Positions 1-5,875 of a stretch of 26,116 bases of DNA are shown here, piece after piece. The DNA comes from SZAS-3 sp964386785 (GTDB lineage: Bacteria; Chlamydiota; Chlamydiia; Chlamydiales; JAAKFR01): assembly GCA_964386785.1 (NCBI GenBank), contig CAYLUD010000021.1, forward strand, positions 1 through 26,116, given 5' to 3'. The notes beneath the pieces are model-generated. The model made no database searches. It saw nothing but the letters and a program-made list of their open reading frames with translations, and was not told where the DNA came from. A program made the position numbers and the translations under genes. Every line of letters begins with the position of its first letter. Position 1 is the first letter of the stretch.

Positions 1-72
1 ACCTATTCCTTACAGGGCTTAGTATTTAATTTACACAGTTCGTTTTACAGACCCTCTCCTCAAGATCTTGGG

Positions 73-195
73 CTAATTTATGACTTTATTTTTTACTAAT
101 GGTGTTACGATAATGGTACTTCCTAAAAAACCTACCCAATAAGATTTTCTAACGAGATTAGAATCGTCTCGAGTTGTATCCAATGTTGCAGTCAT
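73..195 (-). CDS. Possible small membrane protein (40 aa)
   Basis: A short ORF of 40 codons starting with ATG at 195 and ending in TAG. An AAGGA ribosome-binding-like stretch sits about 7 bases upstream of the ATG, which is the main support. The protein has a charged N-terminal half (TLDTTRDDSNLVRKS) followed by one short hydrophobic stretch (YWVGFLGSTIIVTPLV) that could be a membrane segment. It lies just downstream, on the same strand, of the broken Bro-N gene. I recognise no family. It may be a chance ORF or a gene remnant. Bases 1-72 show nothing I can name. Confidence 0.25.
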   Translation of the reverse strand: MTATLDTTRDDSNLVRKSYWVGFLGSTIIVTPLVKNKVIN

Positions 196-237
196 GCTTT
201 ATCCTTATAAAACTTGCTCAAATCTAATAAATTTTTC

Positions 238-1150
238 CTATTTTTCAGGGACCAATTCTATCTCTGCGGAATTCACATTTAAATAGTTGGAGTTACTGAC
301 TACTTTTCGACCGCTTTTTTGCTCTAGCTCTTTTCTTGCATTACCGGCGATTTCACCACCTTCTCGAGCGGCTTTCTTATTTTGATGGAACCCTTGAGCA
401 TCTTCTGAACTGCGATTTCGGTTGTAGAAGCCTCACCCAACATGATAAAAACCAATTCGAGTCGGTCATATGATCACGGAGATTTTGATTCTTTAATCCT
501 TTTAATCTTTTGTGCTCTGAGGGTTTTAGGCCAAAAGTTGCATCAGCAATTTCTGCTGCGAGAATCGCATACTGCCTTTCTTCTTGAACTCCCCGTTTTT
601 TCCATTCGTTTGTCAGTTGCTCTCGGATAGCAATCCCGCGCATCCTCTTGTCAATCCAATCGTCGGGATAGCCTTTTGCTTTGTAGATAGCACGACCTCG
701 TTTTGCGGCCAATTCAAGGTCTTCTATCTCTTGAATACGCTCATACCCGACCTTAGCAAGCCATCGCTTGAAGGGTTCAGCTTTGGAAGAGGGAATTGAT
801 TGGATGATCCGGAAAATAGTCTCTGTATTCGCTGTGTCCGTTTCGCGCATTTTCCCATCGGGGGCCAGTAATTTCAACTGTACCGTTTTTGAGTACAGTT
901 GAGTAAAACCCTCATTTTCAGAAAGTTGAATCTTAAGATTGGACCAGTATCGACGTGGATTAGGGCTTTTTGTTAAAACTGCTACAACGTCAATAATCGA
1001 AAAATACCATTCACCTTGATAGATGGTCTTTCGTATTTGCTTCCCCTTGAAAATTGCTATTTTTAATGAGTTCCCCGGATTAGAAGGATTCTCAAAAGCA
1101 AGTTGTCTAGTAATTGTTAGGTAATTGCATAATGATCCATTGATTTGCAA
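238..1150 (-). pseudogene. Broken Bro-N / DinD-like prophage antirepressor
   Basis: The minus strand encodes a BRO-N/DinD-type protein, a family of phage-antirepressor-like or DNA-damage-inducible proteins. Family-typical stretches are GEWYFSIIDVV, RRYWSNLKIQL, KLLAPDGKMRETDTANTE, SIPSSKAEPFKRWLAKVGYE and WKKRGVQEERQYAILAAEI. The frame runs from a TTG at 1150 (no ATG in a sensible place) to LRDHMTD, near 465. There a one-base loss (about 459-464) moves the family sequence into the next frame as LELVFIMLGEASTTEIAVQ. A second one-base loss (about 401-406) moves it again to DAQGFHQNKKAAREGGEIAG and on to a TAG at 238-240. Both shifted segments match the usual C-terminus of the family, so this is a recently disrupted gene, not an unusual ending. 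The unshifted ORF would end at 377 with an unrelated tail. Function is presumably lost. Confidence 0.85.
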
Positions 1151-1440
1151 GAAAATATTACCAATATTTCTTACAAGGAAATATGCTAACTTGTTTGCTG
1201 TTAACCTATTGAGCCTATCCCATTTTAACTCCCTACAAGCGAGTAGAAGACGATTAGTCCTCTGACCAATCGATCTTAACGCTTGATATACAGTTGCTTA
1301 AAAGGAGTGTGAATACTGATTACCGTAAATTCAACGGAACCGACACTCCAAAGCGATCGTCAAAAATGTTTTTTGAAGATCTGTTTTGGGTGATTAAGAG
1401 AAATTACCAACTCCGTTGGAATGCCGTTTTCTCCGGCAAG
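1151..1440. other. Gene-poor stretch with one weak small ORF
   Basis: About 290 bases between the broken Bro-N gene and tRNA-Phe. The only coding hint is a plus-strand ORF from GTG at 1309 to TAG at 1452 (47 residues, rich in Lys, Arg and aromatics, e.g. FFEDLFWVIKRNY) with AAAGGAG just upstream. It runs into the tRNA-Phe terminator region and matches no family I know. It may be a remnant. I see no repeats or RNA gene otherwise. Confidence 0.2.
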
Positions 1441-1473
1441 AGAAAAGAGTAGAAGCACCTAAAGTGCTCCTAC
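1441..1473 (-). terminator. Terminator downstream of tRNA-Phe
   Basis: On the minus strand a 10-base stem (GTAGGAGCAC paired with GTGCTTCTAC, one G-T pair) with a five-base loop is followed by a pyrimidine/T-rich run (TCTTTTCTC). It starts six bases after the tRNA-Phe 3' end, where a Rho-independent terminator would be expected. Confidence 0.6.
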
Positions 1474-1478
1474 TGAAG

Positions 1479-1551
<73 letters not shown>

Positions 1552-1566
1552 TTAACCTAGGGGGCA

Positions 1567-1596
1567 AGTCTATGAGCTAGGCTTACTATTTCGCAA
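1567..1596 (-). promoter_or_regulatory. Candidate tRNA-Phe promoter
   Basis: Minus-strand TTGCGA (1591-1596) and TAGACT (1567-1572) are separated by 18 bases, and the -10 box ends 15 bases before the tRNA 5' end. Spacing and position suit a sigma-70-type promoter. It lies inside the decayed AbiEi-like fragment. Confidence 0.4.
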
Positions 1597-1771
1597 GCAA
1601 AATCACATTACCTGCTTGTAAACTAGAAAGATCCCCCCCTCCCATAGAATTCTGCTGGAGAACAATGTCAACCGATTGTCGACTACCAAAGCCTAAAAAG
1701 TCTGAGGGAACAAATACAGCGCCGTGCCCAAGGCTGGTTATAGCCTTAAGTATTTGATGAGGCCCTTTCAA
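1586..1771 (-). pseudogene. AbiEi/DUF6088-like antitoxin, N-terminal fragment
   Basis: The minus-strand translation from TTG at 1771 contains ILKAITSLGHGAVFVPSDFL and GFGSRQSVDIVLQ. This closely follows the N-terminal winged-helix consensus of AbiEi/DUF6088-type proteins (G-x-VFTPxDFLxLGSRxAVDxALSRLxREG). After VDIVLQ the expected continuation is found only one frame over, as RILWEGGIFLVYK, and soon stops at 1603. So the fragment is both frameshifted and cut short. In intact systems such a protein is the antitoxin or regulator of an AbiEii-type nucleotidyltransferase toxin. No toxin gene is visible here. Start codon uncertain. Confidence 0.6.
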
Positions 1772-1867
1772 GTCAGAAGTGCAACAGATGAATACAAATT
1801 GAATTGGCCAGAAGATGGCTAGAATCTCTAAGGTAATTTTTTACACAAGAATCTTAAGGAGGACTCT

Positions 1868-2170
1868 ATGCCGAAAGGCTACCATCATCAGCCCCGAGAC
1901 CAAAAATGCCAGTTGTACACGTTAAAGAGCAGCGGGAAATCTGCTAATGAAACTACGACGATACTCGGAGTGCACATATCGAGTGTGTACAGAGAGCTGA
2001 GTCGGAAGGTCTGAAAGGCTATAGGTACGAACAGGCCCATGAAAAGGCTCTAGGAAGCGAAAGGTTACTGGTAACAGGTTCAAAATGATACCAGAACGGA
2101 TTTCTCTCATTGAAAGCAAGCTGAGGTTGTAATGAAGTCCTCAACAGATTTCCGATGTCGCTTGACAGCA
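1868..2170 (+). pseudogene. IS30-family transposase remnant (N-terminal part)
   Basis: ATG at 1868 follows a strong AAGGAGG (about 1857-1863). It begins MPKGYHHQPRDQKCQLYTLK and continues into a helix-turn-helix-like TTTILGVHISSVYREL, the N-terminal DNA-binding region typical of IS30 transposases. The frame stops at about 2016, but the family sequence goes on in other frames: GYRYEQAHEKAL, then RKVTGNRFKMIPERISLIES, then SPQQISD near 2150. At least three lesions are present, and the catalytic DDE domain (the remaining two-thirds) is missing. Sequence beyond about 2172 belongs to another gene. No terminal inverted repeats were found. A dead insertion-sequence fragment. Confidence 0.8.
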
Positions 2171-2431
2171 TCATTGTGACAATTTCCAACCTTTATTTGT
2201 CGCCTTCTTTCGGAATTCGTCTACTTGTTCTGGCAATAGATTAGTCGCGTCCTCTAGGGTGCCGTCCTCTGTTTTTCGTATAATAGTGTAATCGTTAGGC
2301 AAATGCAAAAGAACGAACTGATTATTAGGCAGATTTGCATACTGAACGCCCGGACATAGCGCGAATTCAATATGTCTACTTGAAGTAGGATCGAATTGAG
2401 TAACCTTCCTATTCGTAGGGGGGAGTGGCAT
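2171..2431 (-). CDS. Hypothetical 86-aa ORF, probable 3' part of a split gene
   Basis: An ORF starting at ATG 2431 and ending in TGA. No family recognised. It has no membrane segment; the body is polar with a charged C-terminal helix (LLPEQVDEFRKKATNKGW). Its first residues (PPTNRKVTQFD) mirror the C-terminus of the neighbouring upstream protein (TPTTNREATPFD). The DNA upstream of the ATG, in another frame, still encodes a second copy of that protein's tail (QASDPKSDHNATPP), interrupted at a run of six C. The likely reading is that this is the downstream part of a once longer protein or paralogue, separated by a duplication and a homopolymer frameshift. The ATG may be fortuitous, and expression as a separate protein is uncertain. 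Confidence 0.4.
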   Translation of the reverse strand: MPLPPTNRKVTQFDPTSSRHIEFALCPGVQYANLPNNQFVLLHLPNDYTIIRKTEDGTLEDATNLLPEQVDEFRKKATNKGWKLSQ

Positions 2432-2600
2432 TGTGATCAGACTTGGGATCAGATGCTTGAGTTTGAGTATTACAAAATATTTTTAATCAAAATCGAATGG
2501 AGTAGCCTCCCTATTCAATCGAATGGAGTAGCCTCCCTATTCGTAGTGGGAGTGACATGGTTATCAGAATGGGGATCAGATGGTTGAGGTCGAGCATTAC
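2390..2600. repeat. Nested tandem repeats between two minus-strand ORFs
   Basis: Two levels of repetition. A perfect 26-bp unit beginning AATCGAATGGAGTAGC is present twice in tandem (2491-2516, 2517-2542). A diverged unit of about 84 bp covers 2390-2473 and again 2518-2600; both contain related stop-proximal coding sequence of the minus-strand membrane protein. The two long copies differ by one base in length at a G/C run (six G at 2418-2423 on the plus strand against TGGG in the other copy), which sets the reading frame. Confidence 0.8.
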
Positions 2601-2955
2601 CACCTACTGGGCCTCGTAAGGCCTCCGATTCCCTATAAGTCTCGAAAGGTTTTGGATTTTTTTTGGAGATGTTATATACACTGAGGACGCAGAGTGCTCC
2701 ACCTGCACTAATACCCCCTACTGCAGTAACCCAAAGACTTACGTGGTGCGGTGTGGCTCCTAACTTGCCAAGGAATGATGCAACGGGTTTCGAAATAGAA
2801 ATAAGCCCATGAGATTGTAATAAACCTACACCTCCAAAAATCCCTAGTCCAAGAACCAAAGATCCCACAGCTAGAGCGAGATAGTGCCAACCTTGATGAG
2901 TAGATGGGTGACGGGTTGTAGGCCGATCTTTATTTACTTCGCTTGTGCCCGCCAT
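2515..2955 (-). CDS. Inc-like two-segment membrane protein (146 aa)
   Basis: ATG at 2955 is preceded by GAGGC. The protein has a charged N-terminus of about 22 residues and two hydrophobic segments (about residues 24-46, LALAVGSLVLGLGIFGGVGLL, and 70-95, VSLWVTAVGGISAGGALCVLSVY) joined by a short Gly/Ser/Lys linker. A polar Pro/Asp/Thr-rich tail of about 50 residues follows. A paired hydrophobic hairpin with cytosolic ends is the pattern of chlamydial inclusion-membrane (Inc) proteins, but no family-specific motif is visible, so this is inference. The stop lies inside a tandem repeat whose second copy continues into the adjacent 86-aa ORF, so the original C-terminus may have been longer. Confidence 0.6.
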   Translation of the reverse strand: MAGTSEVNKDRPTTRHPSTHQGWHYLALAVGSLVLGLGIFGGVGLLQSHGLISISKPVASFLGKLGATPHHVSLWVTAVGGISAGGALCVLSVYNISKKNPKPFETYRESEALRGPVGGNARPQPSDPHSDNHVTPTTNREATPFD

Positions 2956-3040
2956 GATTGCCTCGATTTGTTAAATTTGTTAACTAACATAAATTGTAAT
3001 GGTTTTATTTAAAGAAATTATAAATTTTTTTTCTTTTGAC

Positions 3041-3177
3041 TGGTTGGGGTGGTTTCAAGGCATCCGTTCCGTTGGGTATGGCGATTCAAAATTTTATTGA
3101 TAACTGATAAAATCTCTCCTAGCCCTTCGTTCCAAGAGAGGTCTTACGGACTCTCAATAAAATTTTGAATCAGTATA
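3041..3177. repeat. Palindromic repeat element, copy 1
   Basis: A 137-bp element that recurs at 4601-4738 in the same orientation with five substitutions and a one-base indel. It contains a perfect 18-bp inverted repeat, GATTCAAAATTTTATTGA at 3083-3100 and its complement at 3154-3171. An inner stem has arms CTCTC (3114-3118) and GAGAG (3136-3140). It lies directly downstream of the Fic gene and truncates a kinase fragment. It has no coding capacity, so it looks like a MITE-like or REP-like element. Confidence 0.88.
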
Positions 3178-3327
3178 GCACATAGCTGTAGGTAAGATTT
3201 TTGCCTTTTTTAAATCGCGTAAATCCAGCCTTGAAGATATTGCCACAACAAGCTCAGGCAGCCCCTCTACCCACTCTTTGCCTTTTTCGCCATAAATGCT
3301 GATGATGTTGGAATGGAAAATGTTCAT
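3154..3327 (-). pseudogene. Truncated kinase (aminoglycoside phosphotransferase-like), N-terminal fragment
   Basis: ATG at 3327 overlaps the TGA of the Fic gene (ATGA), so it was probably translationally coupled. The 57-residue product begins MNIFHSNIISIYGEKGKEW and continues VEGLPELVVAISSRLDLRDL. This resembles the extreme N-terminus (IYGEKGxxWLxxLPxLV) of the aminoglycoside/hydroxyurea-resistance kinase family. The last seven codons (YTDSKFY, then TGA) are read from the palindromic repeat, so the repeat marks the truncation point. All catalytic parts of a kinase are missing. The family call rests on about 45 residues recalled from memory and is moderate. Confidence 0.5.
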
Positions 3328-4424
3328 AGACCTTCCTTCACGATAATATCATACGGCGCGGCTAGCTTATATTTTCTGGCTTTGTTAGAAGCATCTACTA
3401 TTTCTAAAAAACCACCTTCAAGCCACTTTTTGCAAAGCGCAGCGTTCGTTCTAGGCTGGAAGCCAAATAGATCGCCTATTTGCTTGGCTGTAACAACATC
3501 ATATCCTTTGAATAATTCCAAGGCTCTGCGTTGTTTCGGATCTAAGGTACGCAAAACTTGCGAATAATCTTTTTCACCTTTCTCATTGCTTGCAATCATC
3601 TGGGTTACAACTTTCTCAAAAGCAAAAGCCATCCCTTCAGTAAAATATTCCACCCAAGGGGTTATATCGCTTTCTGCCCTTCCAAAGTAATAATTGTGAG
3701 ATGGGCCGATACTGATGGCGCGATAATACCCGAGTAAGTTTTTAGCATAATATTCTTCAAGAGAATACAAGCCTTTTAAATCATACCCACCAAGGTGCAA
3801 GATTAGGGTCGTCAGTAACCTACTTGTTCGTCCATTCCCATCGTAATAGGGGTGAATTGTTGCAAACTGGTAATGAGCAATCCCAGCGACAATAGGGCAT
3901 GGTATCTCTTCATTTGCTTTGATCCACGACACTAAATTGCGCATAAGCCCAGGTACATCTTTTGCTTCCGGCGGCATATAGACAATCGTTCCTGCTCCAC
4001 TGTCCTTGATAACATTTTGTCCATCTCGGTAAGGTGTTGGTTTAATGCGCGTTCTTCCATCGCTCATTACAAGAGCATGCAAGGTTTGAATGATTTTTTC
4101 GGTAACGGGATGATTTTGTGAGACGTATTGTTCAAGCTGCGCTAATGCGGCATAATAGCCCTGTACTTCATGCTCATCACGCTCTCTGCCCGGAAAATGA
4201 CCTTGAAGCTGAATGACCTCTTTGATCTCATCAGGTTTGAGCTGATTACCTTCTATCATCGTCGAATAATGCGTGGTGTATAGTTTAGCTGTTTCACGCA
4301 GCGAGGCGAGCACTGTAGGATTAACTGGCAGTAACGTGACCTTTGCCTTCGCAGCCTCAATCCTCATAAGGCTTTTTGCAATACCGGGTGTGATACTGTA
4401 GATGGGTTTAAAGTTTGTCGGCAT
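3324..4424 (-). CDS. Fic-domain protein AMP-transferase
   Basis: A 366-residue protein of the Fic family, enzymes that usually transfer AMP from ATP to a hydroxyl of a target protein. The catalytic loop HPYYDGNGRTSR is at residues 191-202 and has the HxFx(D/E)GNGRxxR pattern with Tyr in place of Phe. The flap segment IVYMPPEA lies near 147-154. An N-terminal STMIEGN (54-60) fits the [S/T]xxxE[G/N] inhibitory helix of class II Fic proteins, so activity is probably self-restrained. The N-terminal 100 residues match the Fic_N-type helical region, and the C-terminal 60-70 residues (AKQIGDLFGFQPRTNAALCKKWLE) look like a winged helix-turn-helix. The gene appears intact in a region of broken genes and is bracketed by two direct repeat elements. 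Target unknown. It could be an effector, a housekeeping regulator or a toxin-like module. Confidence 0.95.
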   Translation of the reverse strand: MPTNFKPIYSITPGIAKSLMRIEAAKAKVTLLPVNPTVLASLRETAKLYTTHYSTMIEGNQLKPDEIKEVIQLQGHFPGRERDEHEVQGYYAALAQLEQYVSQNHPVTEKIIQTLHALVMSDGRTRIKPTPYRDGQNVIKDSGAGTIVYMPPEAKDVPGLMRNLVSWIKANEEIPCPIVAGIAHYQFATIHPYYDGNGRTSRLLTTLILHLGGYDLKGLYSLEEYYAKNLLGYYRAISIGPSHNYYFGRAESDITPWVEYFTEGMAFAFEKVVTQMIASNEKGEKDYSQVLRTLDPKQRRALELFKGYDVVTAKQIGDLFGFQPRTNAALCKKWLEGGFLEIVDASNKARKYKLAAPYDIIVKEGL

Positions 4425-4460
4425 GATGTAAGCTCAATATCAGTTTATCTTGCATTATTT

Positions 4461-4489
4461 ATTATGCCGATAAGTAGCGTATAAGTCAA
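4461..4489 (-). promoter_or_regulatory. Promoter of the Fic gene
   Basis: On the minus strand TTGACT (4484-4489) and CATAAT (4461-4466) are 17 bases apart, a near-consensus sigma-70-type promoter. The -10 box ends 36 bases before the Fic ATG. Confidence 0.75.
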
Positions 4490-4505
4490 GCATAACATGC
4501 CGATA
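4464..4505 (-). promoter_or_regulatory. Candidate operator: TATCGGCAT direct repeats
   Basis: The minus-strand 9-mer TATCGGCAT occurs at 4497-4505 and 4464-4472, 33 bp apart (about three helical turns). The upstream copy lies just before the -35 box; the downstream copy overlaps the first bases of the -10 box. Such spacing suits a dimeric regulator binding one face of the DNA. Fic proteins with a C-terminal winged helix could act here themselves, but that is inference. Confidence 0.5.
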
Positions 4506-4600
4506 CAATACATAAGAATGCTTCATTTGGCACTCTCCGAGTACCCCTCTATAATCGCTTCAGAGATTAAAAACATGACCATACCACCCCAGTTTGGAGT

Positions 4601-4738
4601 TGGTTAGGGGTGGTTTCAAGGCATCCGCTCCGTTGGGTATGGCGATTCAAAATTTTATTGATAACTGATAAAGTCTCTCCTAGCCCTTCGTTCCAAGAGA
4701 GGCCTTACGGGTTCTCAATAAAATTTTGAATCAGTATA
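4601..4738. repeat. Palindromic repeat element, copy 2
   Basis: Second copy of the element at 3041-3177, same orientation, placed upstream of the Fic promoter. The 18-bp outer arms are unchanged. In the inner stem an A and its partner T of copy 1 (3112, 3142) are replaced here by G and C (4673, 4703), a compensating pair change. Immediately left lies unrelated sequence; immediately right begins AT-rich non-coding DNA leading to tRNA-Ser. Confidence 0.88.
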
Positions 4739-4819
4739 AAAGGAGAGATTTTAGGGGTAAAATGGTGAAAGTGGAGAAAGTAAGGTGCGGGTCTAATGTG
4801 ACACTAAAACGCTGGGAAG

Positions 4820-4885
4820 CCCGCAGTTGCTGAGGTTGCTGAATCGCTTCACTGCGTTCCCCATGACGGTGAGCACAGTTATCTC
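4820..4885 (-). repeat. Short dispersed repeat (HGERSEAIQ type)
   Basis: Read on the minus strand this segment would encode HRHGERSEAIQQPQQLRAS. I recognise that phrase as a spurious peptide produced by a common dispersed palindromic repeat in many bacterial genomes (variants of HCEERSDEAIQ). It lies next to tRNA-Ser. There is no sign of a real gene: the surrounding ORF runs into the tRNA. Confidence 0.45.
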
Positions 4886-4894
4886 TAGAAAATC

Positions 4895-4985
4895 TGGCGG
4901 AGGAGGTGGGATTCGAACCCACGGTACGGGATTAGCGTACACACGCTTTCCAAGCGTGCTCCTTAAGCCACTCGAACACTCCTCC
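4895..4985 (-). tRNA. tRNA-Ser (GGA)
   Basis: A class II cloverleaf with a long variable arm on the minus strand. The acceptor stem GGAGGAG pairs with CTCCTCC, the anticodon loop CTTGGAAA gives anticodon GGA, the variable arm is TGTACGCTAATCCCGTACC-like, and the T-arm contains GGTTCGAATCC. The discriminator is G and the 3' CCA is encoded (4895-4897). Length is 91 bases including CCA. Confidence 0.97.
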
Positions 4986-5000
4986 AGAAATCGGTGCAAA

Positions 5001-5029
5001 AGATAACAGGGTAGAGTCAAAAAGTCCAA
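5001..5029 (-). promoter_or_regulatory. Candidate tRNA-Ser promoter
   Basis: Minus-strand TTGGAC (5024-5029) and TTATCT (5001-5006) are separated by 17 bases, with 15 bases from the -10 box to the mature tRNA 5' end. Confidence 0.5.
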
Positions 5030-5044
5030 TGGAAAAGAATCGTA

Positions 5045-5875
5045 ATGTGCGCTAGAATCGCTGGATTGATGTGCGTTTTTTTTGCTTTCATTGTGGCTTG
5101 TCTGCCGATTGCTGCATTTTCTGGCGTTTTGGTTAGTGTGCCCCCTCAGAAATATCTAGTAGAGCGCATTACAGACGGACTGCTGCCTGTTGCTGTGATT
5201 GTCCCCCAAGGTATGAGTCCCCACTCCTATGAGCCCACTCCGCAGCAGGTCCTTGCTATGGAGGGACACACAGTATGGTTCCGGATTGGAGAGCCCTTTG
5301 AAGAAAGGGTTATTCCCATGTTGCGTACAACCCAGGTCATTGACCAGCGAGAGGGGGTCGACTTACTCCACCACCAGGGATGTTGTTGTGCAGCTAAAAG
5401 GGACTCTTTTGACTCCCACCTGTGGACTAGTCCGAGATGTTTGCAGCATATGGCTTTGCAAATTCGGGATGCTCTTTCCATATATTGGCCAGAGCATCAA
5501 GTGAAATTTGCACATCATACTGCCAGCTTGCTAGCGGATCTGATGGAACTAGATTGCTGGATTCAACGCCAGTTGGAAGACAAAATATCTACAATACTTT
5601 TGGTGACGCACCCTGCATTTGGGTACTTCTGTCGCGATTATGGATTATTGCAAGTGAGCTTGGAACAGGAAGGAAAAGAACCGACTGCCAGACACCTGAC
5701 AGCCCTAGTGGAGCATTTGAAAACGGAACCCTTGCGTTGCGTTGTATTAGAACCACAACATCCCATGAAGGGGGGACAACGGGTGGCTCATTTGTTAGGA
5801 TTAGATACAGTAGTGATAGACCCTTATCGTGAGGACATCTTTGACAATCTCCGCGAAATTACGCAGCTCTTTTAG
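5045..5875 (+). CDS. Zn/Mn-type ABC transporter substrate-binding protein
   Basis: A 276-residue cluster A-I (ZnuA/TroA/MntA-like) binding protein that captures a divalent metal outside the inner membrane. An N-terminal signal sequence (about residues 1-25, GLMCVFFAFIVACLPIAAFS) is present. Probable metal ligands are His60 in MSPHSYEPTP, His125 in DSHLWTSP, His189 in THPAFGYF and the Asp in VIDPYRED near the C-terminus. The usual His-rich loop of ZnuA is replaced by a short segment with HHQGCCC (109-115). It overlaps the ATPase gene, and the permease follows, giving a complete importer. The order next to obgE-rpmA-rplU recalls CT415-CT417 of C. trachomatis (from memory). Which metal is carried cannot be read from the sequence. 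Confidence 0.92.
   Translation: MCARIAGLMCVFFAFIVACLPIAAFSGVLVSVPPQKYLVERITDGLLPVAVIVPQGMSPHSYEPTPQQVLAMEGHTVWFRIGEPFEERVIPMLRTTQVIDQREGVDLLHHQGCCCAAKRDSFDSHLWTSPRCLQHMALQIRDALSIYWPEHQVKFAHHTASLLADLMELDCWIQRQLEDKISTILLVTHPAFGYFCRDYGLLQVSLEQEGKEPTARHLTALVEHLKTEPLRCVVLEPQHPMKGGQRVAHLLGLDTVVIDPYREDIFDNLREITQLF

Noticed and set aside
3313..3567. Plus-strand 84-aa ORF antisense to fic
   Set aside because: It lies within the coding sequence of a clearly recognised Fic protein.
4731..4922. 63-aa minus-strand ORF
   Set aside because: It reads through the 3' part of tRNA-Ser and a dispersed repeat; the peptide is a known kind of artefact.
4793..5029. 78-aa minus-strand ORF across tRNA-Ser
   Set aside because: It covers the whole tRNA gene and its promoter; typical false ORF.
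5229..5832. Plus-strand ORFs of 91 and 131 aa inside the binding-protein gene
   Set aside because: Out-of-frame shadows of a well-supported gene.
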